This document shows positions 1 through 7,480 of a DNA stretch of 64,000 nucleotides, in pieces (position 1 is the first letter of the stretch; the number at the start of each line of letters is the position of its first letter). The translations under genes and the position numbers were made by a program. The notes under the pieces were generated by a model, which saw nothing but the letters and a program-made list of their open reading frames with translations, was not told the origin of the DNA and made no database searches. Origin of the DNA: Brevibacillus sp. JNUCC-41. Lineage in GTDB: Bacteria; Bacillota; Bacilli; Bacillales; DSM-1321. The DNA is taken from NCBI RefSeq assembly GCF_014844095.1, contig NZ_CP062163.1:4745501-4809500 (forward strand), read 5' to 3'.

Positions 1-535
1 CCATATCAAGAATAAATGGTTTCTTCGTTTTGGCAGGAACTCCGTAAGCGATTGGATTGGTACCAAGAAATGATGCTTTTCCTCCGAACGGGACCACAAT
101 TTTATCGGTATGTGACATCGCGATGCCAATCAACTTTGCATCAGCGGCTTTTTGAACGAAATAGCTTAGTGCTCCGCAATGACTGCTATTAAAAACTGTC
201 ACCATGCCAACGCCATTTTCTCTAGCCATATCGATTGCATGGTCCATGGCCACGTCGCTAATCACATGCCCAAAACCATCATCTCCATCAACCACACCGG
301 TAACTGGCCCTGTCTTTTGGAAGGAAATCCGGGCATCGGGATTTATGCCTCCTGCCTGTAAACGGTTCACATAATGCTCTGTTCGCAAAACACCATGGGA
401 ATTGACGTTTCTGAGATCCGCATGAACCAATACTTCCGCGATTTTTCCGGCATTTTCTTCATTTAAACCCACTTTGGTCAGCTGTTGTATGACTAATCGT
501 TTTGCTTCCTCTGCTTGTATAGTTACTGTTGCCAT
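1..535 (-). CDS. Ldh_2 family NAD(P)-dependent 2-hydroxyacid dehydrogenase (AllD-like), partial
   Basis: The first 178 codons of a gene whose 3' end lies beyond the left edge. The protein matches the Ldh_2 family (malate, lactate, sulfolactate and ureidoglycolate dehydrogenases), which oxidises 2-hydroxyacids with NAD(P) in the cytoplasm. Visible landmarks are NSHGVLR near residue 48 (the family's catalytic-site His segment), [11 protein letters not shown], and [19 protein letters not shown] followed by PFILDM at the window edge. The pattern resembles ureidoglycolate dehydrogenase AllD, but no allantoin genes are nearby. Because it lies 26 nt behind a sugar-acid kinase, a sugar-acid substrate is more likely. 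The start ATG at 535 is preceded by a GGGGGGAG ribosome-binding site. The family call is firm; the substrate is inferred. Confidence 0.85.
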   Translation of the reverse strand, partial: MATVTIQAEEAKRLVIQQLTKVGLNEENAGKIAEVLVHADLRNVNSHGVLRTEHYVNRLQAGGINPDARISFQKTGPVTGVVDGDDGFGHVISDVAMDHAIDMARENGVGMVTVFNSSHCGALSYFVQKAADAKLIGIAMSHTDKIVVPFGGKASFLGTNPIAYGVPAKTKKPFILDM

Positions 536-561
536 TTTCTCCCCCCATTTCTTTCAATCAT

Positions 562-1518
562 CTATCTTTCTATAACAGCCTCATTCTGTATGAAAGGCAT
601 CACTTCATCCAAATAAGGTAAGCCTTCATTGTCGCCTGCAACAGTTGTGACAAGAGCTCCTACACCGTTTGCGAATGTCAACCTTTCATCAATTGGTAAG
701 CCATGAAGATATCCGTAAATATAACCTGCATCATAACCATCTCCCGCACCAACAGTATCAACAGGTATAACCGGGAATGCTTCTTTTTCATGCCATTCAC
801 TTTTGGTATATAGTTTTGAACCATGTTTCCCGTCCTTAATGACAAGCTGATCAATATCATTCACCATTGCGAATTCCGCCAAAGATTCTTTAGAGTCCGT
901 TCCGATGATCAATCTTATTTCATCCAAACCTGTAAGCAAAATATCAACATATGGAAAAATATCACTATATACGGATCTTGCTTCCTCGATGGACCATAGC
1001 TTTAATCGGATATTCGGATCAAAAGAAACAGGTATATTTTTTTGTTTTGCAATATCCATTACCCTCTTGGCAATATCCACATTTTTGGGATCTATGGCCA
1101 AAAACACGCCAGTAAGGTGGACTATATCAACCTCTTCAAACATCTTCTCTGTTATATCTCCCGGATTTAAAGTTAAAATGGGAGATTGATGGCGGTAATA
1201 AAATGTCTTTCCGGAACCATCTTCCCGGATTTCTTTAAAGTTAAGAGATGTTGGATATCCATTTACATAGGCAACATCACTCATGTCCACGCCTTCCCCA
1301 CGAGCGAAATTATAGATAACTTTTCCGAATTCATCTTTGCCCAATCGGCTTATCCATTTTGCCCGCATTCCAAGCCTTGCACAACCAATCGCAAAATTCA
1401 GTTCAGCGCCTCCTACTTTTCGCTCAAAACGGTTTACGAATCTTAGAGGTCCTGTCTCTTCCGGATTTAGCGTAATCATGCCGTCGCCAAGCGTTAAAAC
1501 ACCATATTTTGATGACAA
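562..1518 (-). CDS. kdgK: PfkB-family sugar kinase, 2-keto-3-deoxygluconate kinase type
   Basis: 318-aa ribokinase/PfkB-family kinase, predicted to phosphorylate 2-keto-3-deoxy-gluconate or -galactonate at O6. It has the N-terminal sugar-binding GGAELNFAIGCARLG segment, FDPNIRLKLWS in the middle, and the C-terminal DTVGAGDGYDAGY motif with the catalytic Asp and anion hole. The start is taken as TTG at 1518: AAGGAGGT lies 6 nt upstream, whereas an ATG at 1566 would translate through that ribosome-binding site. The TTG start also gives exactly the length of the second kinase at 7481-8437 (318 aa), to which this protein is clearly related. It is first in an operon with the Ldh_2 gene, under the operator-bearing promoter at 1575-1621. 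Confidence 0.85.
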   Translation of the reverse strand: MSSKYGVLTLGDGMITLNPEETGPLRFVNRFERKVGGAELNFAIGCARLGMRAKWISRLGKDEFGKVIYNFARGEGVDMSDVAYVNGYPTSLNFKEIREDGSGKTFYYRHQSPILTLNPGDITEKMFEEVDIVHLTGVFLAIDPKNVDIAKRVMDIAKQKNIPVSFDPNIRLKLWSIEEARSVYSDIFPYVDILLTGLDEIRLIIGTDSKESLAEFAMVNDIDQLVIKDGKHGSKLYTKSEWHEKEAFPVIPVDTVGAGDGYDAGYIYGYLHGLPIDERLTFANGVGALVTTVAGDNEGLPYLDEVMPFIQNEAVIER

Positions 1519-1574
1519 TACAGTACCTCCTTCTTTCGAACAATCACAAATGAAAACAAAAAACATTTGATCAT

Positions 1575-1621
1575 ATCATATTTAGCTAAATCGATTTAGT
1601 AAAGTACTAAACCGGTTTGGT
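1575..1621 (-). promoter_or_regulatory. Promoter with two operator-like palindromes upstream of kdgK
   Basis: Read on the minus strand, TTTACT (1598-1603), a 17-nt spacer and TATGAT (1575-1580) form a sigma-A promoter, about 50 nt ahead of the TTG start. A perfect 14-bp palindrome CTAAATCGATTTAG (1586-1599) fills the spacer. A second one, ACTAAACCGGTTTGGT (1606-1621, one mismatched pair), lies just upstream of -35. Their centres are 21 bp apart, two helical turns. The central CG and A/T arms are typical of LacI-family operators, so repression by a LacI-type hexuronate/KDG regulator is inferred. No such regulator gene is in the window. Confidence 0.65.
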
Positions 1622-1830
1622 AAATCATAAGGAAATTGTAAATGAAAACCCTATCAAAAACAATAGAAAAGTTTGATAATTTTTAATTTTATTTTTATTC
1701 GCAGTTTTCCCATTTTATTTTTTGGTAAAATTTATTATTGCGGTAAAGTGGAAGGAATTATTCCTTCCCTCTTTTTAATGATTAAGAGTTTCTGATTTTT
1801 CATCCTCGGGCTTTCCATTAAATTTACTCT

Positions 1831-1860
1831 TTGCTATTAATTTGGAGAAAGTTGTATAAT
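1831..1860 (+). promoter_or_regulatory. Sigma-A promoter for the DMT permease
   Basis: TTGCTA (1831-1836), an 18-nt spacer and TATAAT (1855-1860). Transcription would begin near 1867, so a TTG start at 1868 would leave no leader. This supports the ATG at 1898 as the real start. Confidence 0.6.
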
Positions 1861-1897
1861 ATATCAATTGTTAAATAAGTTTGAAAGGTTGTTTGGA

Positions 1898-2815
1898 ATG
1901 AGTCTTTTGAGAATATACATCTTACTTACCGGAATAATGATTACATGGGGGTTAAATGTCTCGGTTATTAAAATTTTAGTTGCGAATACACAGCCCGTAA
2001 CAATAACCTCTTTGAGAATTTTTACTGCTTCCCTTATAGTCATTCTTATCCTTTTCTTCTTTGGACTAATACGCCTTCCTAAAAAAAGTGAACTTTTTTA
2101 CGTTTTTGGAGGCGCACTTTTGAGTGTCGTTTTTCATCATTATTTTTTAGCTGAGGGATTGACGAAGACTTCTGCATCGAATGCTGGACTGATTTTGGGC
2201 ATGGGGCCAATTTTGACAGTCATCTTGACCATGATATTCTTTCGTAAAAAGCCCACTTTAATCAGGCTTTTGGGCTTTATATGCGGTGCCATGGGTGTGA
2301 GTTTTACCGTTATGGCAGGAAGTGGAGGACTTCATTCTATTAATCTGGGGGATGTGGATATTTTACTTTCCATACTTTCACAGGCATTAAGTTTCATACT
2401 TATCAATAAAGCCTCAAAAACAATGGACCCACGATTACTAACCGGCTACATGATGCTGATTGGATCTTTTATTCTTTTTGCCATCAGCTTATGGAAGGAA
2501 CCAGAGGGCTTATCTTCACTGGCAACTGCACCGTCCTCCATCTGGGGAGCTTTCATTTTCTCCGCCATTTTCGCCACTGCCCTCGGGCACATGAGCTATA
2601 ATTATGCCATTGGTAAGGTAGGTGCAGCCGAATCATCCATTTTTCTTAACTTAAACACCTTATTCTCTTTGTTAGGGGCAGCATTTTTCCTTAATGAAGC
2701 CATTGTACCTGCACATTTCATTGGACTTATCTTCATTGTTTCGGGGGTATTGCTTGGCTCAGGTGCAATTGAAATATGGATTCTTCAAAGGAAAAATAAA
2801 CGTATTTCTGCCTAG
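1898..2815 (+). CDS. EamA/DMT-family permease
   Basis: 305-aa integral membrane protein with about ten hydrophobic helices in two EamA repeats, the drug/metabolite transporter fold usually responsible for metabolite or amino-acid efflux. The opening WGLNVSVIKIL segment and the internal repeat are typical. Start ATG 1898 follows GAAAGG; the in-frame TTG at 1868 coincides with the predicted transcription start and is rejected. It is a single-gene unit, with its own promoter and a strong terminator at 2866-2914. The substrate cannot be told from sequence. Confidence 0.85.
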   Translation: MSLLRIYILLTGIMITWGLNVSVIKILVANTQPVTITSLRIFTASLIVILILFFFGLIRLPKKSELFYVFGGALLSVVFHHYFLAEGLTKTSASNAGLILGMGPILTVILTMIFFRKKPTLIRLLGFICGAMGVSFTVMAGSGGLHSINLGDVDILLSILSQALSFILINKASKTMDPRLLTGYMMLIGSFILFAISLWKEPEGLSSLATAPSSIWGAFIFSAIFATALGHMSYNYAIGKVGAAESSIFLNLNTLFSLLGAAFFLNEAIVPAHFIGLIFIVSGVLLGSGAIEIWILQRKNKRISA

Positions 2816-2865
2816 CGGCAACGGCAGCCCCTAGATTCAGGTACCTTTCTTCATACCAGAATAGT

Positions 2866-2914
2866 AGACCCTATGACACTACCATCCCAATGGCTTAGCA
2901 GTGTCATAGGGTCT
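2866..2914 (+). terminator. Rho-independent terminator after the DMT permease
   Basis: A 15-bp perfect stem (2866-2880 with 2900-2914) and a 19-nt loop, followed by a T/A-rich TTATTATATA tail on the plus strand. Confidence 0.75.
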
Positions 2915-3082
2915 TATTATATATTGTCCATCCTCTCCTCCATCTACAGATAAAGCCTTTCAAACAAACTTTCAGTATAATAATTGGAGATTCATATCAG
3001 TTACAATATATCCCTATATTCACATGGACATATCCATTGAAGTATGCCCATTATGACAAGCTTGATTGTTTGTTGAATTAAT

Positions 3083-3119
3083 GAATATAAAAGAGACTGT
3101 CTACGGATTACAGACAGCC
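3083..3119 (-). terminator. Rho-independent terminator at the end of the lar operon
   Basis: On the minus strand GGCTGTCT (3112-3119) pairs with AGACAGTC (3095-3102) over 8 bp including one G-U pair, followed by TCTTTTAT. It lies about 30 nt after the transporter stop codon. It is the first convincing terminator met downstream of the TRAP promoter at 25966-25995. Confidence 0.7.
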
Positions 3120-3148
3120 TGAGATTCCAGTCACGCTTATAAAATAAA

Positions 3149-3787
3149 TCAATTAGCCCAGATTGCAAACAAGCCTTCTGTTACACCCAATTTGTATATA
3201 TAGTAAAGTCCGAATGCAAAACTTAAAGCTCCCGCCATTTTGATGAAGATTCGGTTTAAAACGATGTCCTTACCATTCAAAGCAAAAGGTATGCCTAGTA
3301 AAGTTGTAAAGCACAGCATGCCAATAATCGTCCCTGCGCCAAATATAATGATATAGATGGCTCCTTCACCTATTCCGCTTACGGTCGACATCGTTAGAAT
3401 GACCATTGCGGCACTGCCCGCGAGACCATGGACGAACCCAATCAAAGCAGACACCAAAAAAGGGCGAAATCTATCTTTGTCGTTCGTGATATTAGGGCAA
3501 GCTTTAAATAAACTTTTCGCCCCTAGCATAACAAGCATGATACCAACGCCGAATTCCAGCGTCATGCTTAACGACTCTGGAATTTCCCCTTTCATCCAAA
3601 TGAATAGCATACCTATAAAAAACAGCGTACATGTATGGCCTATTCCCCAATACACCCCCGTTAGAGTGGACCGCGATAATTTTTTCGTTTTTCCTGCAGT
3701 GGTTGCTACGGCAATAACATGATCCGGCTCTAACGAATGCTTTATTCCCAATAGGAACCCTAATGAAAGAATCGACACCAAGCTCAT
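3149..3787 (-). CDS. UreH/NiCoT-like nickel transporter, last gene of the lar operon
   Basis: 212-aa polytopic membrane protein. The first helix carries GIKHSLEPDHV, the His-x4-Asp-His signature that defines the nickel/cobalt transporter superfamily and its UreH/HupE relatives. Further helices follow (GIGHTCTLFFIG, GFVHGLAGSAAMVILTM), the second with another conserved His-Gly. The predicted role is nickel import across the plasma membrane. The start is ATG 3787, which overlaps the larC2 stop as ATGA; the longer ORF would begin inside larC2. Tight coupling to the NPN cofactor genes, whose end product carries nickel, argues strongly for nickel as substrate. The family is often labelled urease accessory protein, but no urease genes are here. 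Confidence 0.8.
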   Translation of the reverse strand: MSLVSILSLGFLLGIKHSLEPDHVIAVATTAGKTKKLSRSTLTGVYWGIGHTCTLFFIGMLFIWMKGEIPESLSMTLEFGVGIMLVMLGAKSLFKACPNITNDKDRFRPFLVSALIGFVHGLAGSAAMVILTMSTVSGIGEGAIYIIIFGAGTIIGMLCFTTLLGIPFALNGKDIVLNRIFIKMAGALSFAFGLYYIYKLGVTEGLFAIWAN

Positions 3788-4260
3788 TTCTCTATCACTT
3801 CCCCGAGACACTTCCATACTTCTTCATAAACCCTTTTAAGGGGTATATTGTACAGAACGGCAATTTTACGGCAATCTTCATATTCAGGTGCCTGCTGTAT
3901 GGGTTGGCCCTCATGGAAACCTCTCTTTATCGTCACTTGCCCCCATTGCGTGTCTACATATAATAATGATCGTTCGAGTCTGTGCACGGTAAGAGGATAG
4001 TAGCGTATACCGAGAGTCGTCGTTTCAGCAAATAATATCTTCTTGATTTTCGAAATCACCTGCTGTGAACAGAGAAGTTGCAATAACACCCCTGGTCGAT
4101 TTTTTTTCATGAAGATAGGCGTATAAAATACATCATTTGCTCCTGATTCAAACAACAAATCCATTACATGACCAAGCCATTCACCGGAAATATCATCTAG
4201 ATTCACTTCCATTTTTACCATTTGTCCATCAAGATGCTCATGATCAGGTGGGCGCTTCAT
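3784..4260 (-). CDS. larC: LarC2, C-terminal nickel-inserting domain of LarC
   Basis: 158-aa C-terminal half of the nickel-inserting cyclometallase LarC, which installs nickel into the P2TMN precursor in a CTP-dependent step to give NPN. Typical family segments are visible: MEVNLDDISGEWLGHVMDLL, FYTPIFMKKNRPGVLL and ETTTLGIRYYP. In many bacteria LarC is one chain. Here, as in Lactiplantibacillus plantarum, it is split in two reading frames. The start ATG overlaps the larC1 stop (CAATGA), and GGGGAG lies 7 nt upstream. That could be a ribosome-binding site for independent initiation, or a stimulator of -1 frameshifting that would make a fused protein; sequence alone does not decide. Confidence 0.9.
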   Translation of the reverse strand: MKRPPDHEHLDGQMVKMEVNLDDISGEWLGHVMDLLFESGANDVFYTPIFMKKNRPGVLLQLLCSQQVISKIKKILFAETTTLGIRYYPLTVHRLERSLLYVDTQWGQVTIKRGFHEGQPIQQAPEYEDCRKIAVLYNIPLKRVYEEVWKCLGEVIEK

Positions 4261-5096
4261 TGGATCTCCCCTATAATAATGCGAAGGACGTTCGGATGAT
4301 TTTCAAATGTTTTTGTCCCCGCACCATAGCCAATCGATTCGACAGTCATGGCTGGAAGCGAACCAAATTTTTCAGCTAAAACCGCAGCGATGGCAGCACC
4401 GGTTGGCGTTGCTAATTCAGAACGAATAGCGTTTGAGGCAATCGGTACCCCCTTTAATATTTCAAGTGTGGCAGGTGCAGGAACCGGGTATATGCCGTGA
4501 TCAATATGTATATGTCCAGATCCCGTTGGAATGGCTGATGACTGAACTGATTCAATACCTAGCTGTTCGATTAAAATTGCAGCCCCGATTATATCTATTA
4601 TCGAATCTACAGCTCCTACCTCATGAAAGTGAACTTTATCAAGCGGAAGCCCGTGTATGTGCCCTTCCGCTTCACCAATCTTCTTAAATATGGCGAGTGA
4701 CATGTTTGTTACCGATTCATTAAGGTTCGCCTCATTGATAGCTTCTACAATTTGTTTGTAGGTGCGGCTGCCATGATGATTGTGAAGTGCATGGCTATGG
4801 TTGTGTTCATGTTCATGACTGTGGCTGTGATCACCATTATGGCTGTGCTTATGTCCATGACTGTGGCTGTGTTCATGTGGTTGCTCTGATTTACTGGTAA
4901 GAATGACATCAAATTTAGTACTCGTAATGCCATTTTTGACGACTTTCCCCCATGACAGAGTATATTCTTCATCTATATTCAGCTTTTTTAACTCTTCTTC
5001 CATTTGTAAAGGGTCTGCACCCGCATCGATCAACGCACCAATAACCATATCTCCGCTTATGCCGGAAAAGCAGTCAAAATATAATGTCCTCATCAT
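4257..5096 (-). CDS. larC: LarC1, N-terminal domain of the nickel insertase LarC
   Basis: 279-aa N-terminal half of LarC. It begins with the family-typical RTLYFDCFSGISGDM. It then has an extreme His-rich stretch (17 His in residues 74-108, in HSHSHGHKHSH style), a common nickel-storage or delivery feature in LarC. Later segments HFHEVGAVDSIIDIIGAA and ATPTGAAIAAVL are conserved. GGAGG is followed by three consecutive ATG codons (5099, 5096, 5093); the middle one is chosen on spacing. The gene overlaps the end of larB by about 20 nt and ends in an ATGA overlap with larC2. Acts in the cytoplasm on the LarB/LarE product. Confidence 0.9.
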   Translation of the reverse strand: MMRTLYFDCFSGISGDMVIGALIDAGADPLQMEEELKKLNIDEEYTLSWGKVVKNGITSTKFDVILTSKSEQPHEHSHSHGHKHSHNGDHSHSHEHEHNHSHALHNHHGSRTYKQIVEAINEANLNESVTNMSLAIFKKIGEAEGHIHGLPLDKVHFHEVGAVDSIIDIIGAAILIEQLGIESVQSSAIPTGSGHIHIDHGIYPVPAPATLEILKGVPIASNAIRSELATPTGAAIAAVLAEKFGSLPAMTVESIGYGAGTKTFENHPNVLRIIIGEIQ

Positions 5097-5844
5097 CATT
5101 GGCCTCCTTTTTATGTACAAGTTTGTATATAATCGCTGCATTGTAGGCTGCACCAAATCCATTATCGATGTTCACCACACTTACACCCGATGCGCATGAA
5201 TTAAGCATGGATAAAAGGGCCGATAAACCGTTAAAATTGGCACCATAACCGATACTTGTCGGTACAGCAATAATTGGATTCGTGACAAGGCCTCCTAACA
5301 CACTTGGGAGAGCCCCTTCCATCCCCGCTACACAAACTGATACGGTGGCTCCTCGTATCTCATCTATATTATCAAGGAGGCGGTGCAGCCCAGCAACACC
5401 AACATCGTATATACGCCTGACTGGAATACCTAGTGTTTCGGCCGTCACGGCTGCTTCTTCAGCAACGGATAAATCTGATGTCCCGGCGCACACAATTGCA
5501 ATATATGAACCAACGGATTTGGGTTTTTCTTTAACCCAAGCAAGTGTCCGGGCCATATCGTTATACTCAAATTCACTACATTCTTTTTGTACAAAAACTG
5601 CTTTTTCCCGAGAAATTCGAGTCACAAGCACAGAATCATTCCTTGTCCGCAGGGATTGTACAATCGTTAAAATTTGCTCAGCCGTTTTCCCTTCTCCAAA
5701 TACAATTTCGGGAAAGCCTTGTCTCCTTTTTCGATGATGATCAATTTTTACAAACCCTAAATTCTCATATGATGCAAGTTTTTCCTTTGCTTCCGCTGCT
5801 GTCAATGAACCATTTTGAACCTGCTCTAAAATATTGTCGATCAT
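5074..5844 (-). CDS. larB: LarB, P2CMN synthase for nickel-pincer nucleotide
   Basis: 256-aa LarB. In the established pathway it carboxylates and hydrolyses nicotinic acid adenine dinucleotide to pyridinium-3,5-biscarboxylic acid mononucleotide, the first step to NPN. The N-terminal part (residues 1-110) is LarB-specific. The C-terminal part is a PurE-like domain with IVCAGTSDLSVAEEAAVTAE, YDVGVAGLHRLL, VAGMEGALPSVLGGL and VPTSIGYGA. Length is normal for the family. It overlaps larE by ATGA (5841-5844) and larC1 by about 20 nt, so translation of the set is coupled. Confidence 0.93.
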   Translation of the reverse strand: MIDNILEQVQNGSLTAAEAKEKLASYENLGFVKIDHHRKRRQGFPEIVFGEGKTAEQILTIVQSLRTRNDSVLVTRISREKAVFVQKECSEFEYNDMARTLAWVKEKPKSVGSYIAIVCAGTSDLSVAEEAAVTAETLGIPVRRIYDVGVAGLHRLLDNIDEIRGATVSVCVAGMEGALPSVLGGLVTNPIIAVPTSIGYGANFNGLSALLSMLNSCASGVSVVNIDNGFGAAYNAAIIYKLVHKKEANDDEDIIF

Positions 5845-6656
5845 AACATTTCTTCCTTTTTTAGCGCTATATTCATACTTCCGCTTGTATAGCCCGTTAG
5901 ATCCAATGATACATACTTATAACCAAATTGCTTCAGTCGTTTCGTGATCGCCACATGGTATTGGAGAACTCGCGGCATATCAACGGGTTCAACTTCAATT
6001 CGGGCAGTATCCTCATGCGTCCTGACTCTTACCTGATGAATATCCAATGATTTTAAGTAAGCTTCTGATTTATCCACTTTCGTCAACTTTTCCTTCGTAA
6101 TGATATCGCCATATGCTATGCGTGAAGATAGGCAGGCGAATGATGGTTTATCCCATGTTGGCAAACCGGCTTGCTTGGACAATTCTCTTATTTCTTCTTT
6201 GTATAAACCGGCTTCCAGAAGAGGTCCCCTGATTCCTTTTTCTTTAGCTGCTTTCATGCCTGGACGAAATTCGTTAGCATCATCAGCGATGACACCATAA
6301 ATTATATTTTTAAACTCATATTCTTCAAGAATAGGAAGCAGGTGATCAAATAAACTACTTTTACAAAAGTAACAGCGATTCTGATTATTTTCTGAATATC
6401 CAGGAATGGCCAACTCCGAAGTTTGAATGACTCGATGGTTGGCACCTATCCATTTTGATAGCATAATGGCTTCTTTCAACTCACTCGACGGATAGGTTTC
6501 CGAATCTGCTGTAATGGCTAACACATTATCATAACCCAAAGTCTCAATCGCAACATTTAGCAAAAAAGTGCTGTCCACCCCTCCTGAAAAAGCGACCACT
6601 ACCGACTCCATTTTTTGGAGAATCCCCTGCAGATTTCTATACTTTTCTAGTAACAT
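5841..6656 (-). CDS. larE: LarE, sulfur-inserting enzyme of NPN biosynthesis (three-Cys type)
   Basis: 271-aa PP-loop ATPase with SGGVDST at residues 24-30. LarE adenylates the LarB product and inserts sulfur to give the dithio-acid. In L. plantarum the sulfur comes from one sacrificial Cys. Here the equivalent Cys is C175 in FACLSSRI, and there is also a CxxC pair (C95, C98 in NRCYFCK). Those three Cys match the LarE class described as carrying a [4Fe-4S] cluster and acting without self-sacrifice. First gene of the tightly overlapping larE-B-C1-C2-transporter string; GGGG lies 9 nt before the ATG. A 178-nt gap separates it from the aldolase gene upstream, with no clear terminator between. 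Confidence 0.93.
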   Translation of the reverse strand: MLLEKYRNLQGILQKMESVVVAFSGGVDSTFLLNVAIETLGYDNVLAITADSETYPSSELKEAIMLSKWIGANHRVIQTSELAIPGYSENNQNRCYFCKSSLFDHLLPILEEYEFKNIIYGVIADDANEFRPGMKAAKEKGIRGPLLEAGLYKEEIRELSKQAGLPTWDKPSFACLSSRIAYGDIITKEKLTKVDKSEAYLKSLDIHQVRVRTHEDTARIEVEPVDMPRVLQYHVAITKRLKQFGYKYVSLDLTGYTSGSMNIALKKEEML

Positions 6657-6834
6657 AGCACTTTTCCCCTTTCTGGTTTGTCTAATTTATCCACTCTCCG
6701 CCATAATACTCTTGATGGACTACTATAAGATTAAACGAGATACATCAAATTGGCAGGAAAGGAGGAAATGAACACAGTCATACTATCATTACCAGTGCCT
6801 ATTGGACCAAAATTCATATAAGCTACGTATTGCT

Positions 6835-7467
6835 TTAGTTTTTTTGTACGATGGCTGCGAATTTTTTTGCCATTTCTGTCAACCTGGTATAATCCTCACC
6901 CGTAGTCAATTTCGCAGGAGTGATCAATGAACCACCAAGTCCTGCCGCGATGGCACCTGCCTTAAAAAAAGATGCAAGGTTGTCAAGGTTGACACCGCCA
7001 GTTGGCATAAGGGGAATGTGAGGAAACGGTCCTTTAAGATTTTTAAAGTAGCTAACACCCAGTGTATCTGCCGGAAAAACTTTGACAATGTCAGCTCCAT
7101 GCTCATAAGCAGTCAATATTTCGGTTGGTGTGAGCGCACCGGGGATACTAATAACGCCATAGCGCTTTGCCATTTTAATCGTTTTGACATTGACGATGGG
7201 AGAAAAGATAAATTCCGCCCCTGCCATGATGACCGCACGGGCCGTTTCAGGATCCAATACCGTGCCGGCACCCGCTATGATATCATCACCGAACTCCTCT
7301 TTCACTCTTTCAATTAAATGGCACACTTGGGGAGTTTCCACCGTTATTTCAAGTGTTCTGATGCCTCCCTCTTTCAGGGCCCGGGCGATTGGTATAATTT
7401 GGTCTGGGCGTGCACCCCGAATGACGGCGACCAGCTTCCCATGTTTAAGCTCTTCAAGTTTAGTCAT
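6835..7467 (-). CDS. kdgA: 2-keto-3-deoxy-6-phosphogluconate/galactonate aldolase (Eda family)
   Basis: 210-aa class I aldolase. It cleaves KDPG or KDPGal to pyruvate and glyceraldehyde-3-phosphate via a Schiff base. The catalytic Lys is in DIVKVFPAD and the general-base Glu in TLEITVETP; GAGTVLD, SPIVNV and MPTGGVNLDNL are further landmarks. ATG 7467 is chosen because AAAGGTGG precedes it; a GTG at 7476 is a possible alternative. It starts 13 nt after the kinase gene stop, so the two form the final phosphorylative steps for the product of DgoD or UxaA. Confidence 0.92.
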   Translation of the reverse strand: MTKLEELKHGKLVAVIRGARPDQIIPIARALKEGGIRTLEITVETPQVCHLIERVKEEFGDDIIAGAGTVLDPETARAVIMAGAEFIFSPIVNVKTIKMAKRYGVISIPGALTPTEILTAYEHGADIVKVFPADTLGVSYFKNLKGPFPHIPLMPTGGVNLDNLASFFKAGAIAAGLGGSLITPAKLTTGEDYTRLTEMAKKFAAIVQKN

Positions 7468-7480
7468 TTTTTCCACCTTT

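Noticed and set aside
3149-3787. Urease accessory role for the UreH-like protein
   Set aside because: No urease genes are present; overlap with larC2 points to NPN cofactor supply.
6768-6821. 17-codon plus-strand ORF after AAAGGAGG between kdgA and larE
   Set aside because: The ribosome-binding site is only 2 nt from the ATG, there is no convincing plus-strand promoter and the peptide has no features.
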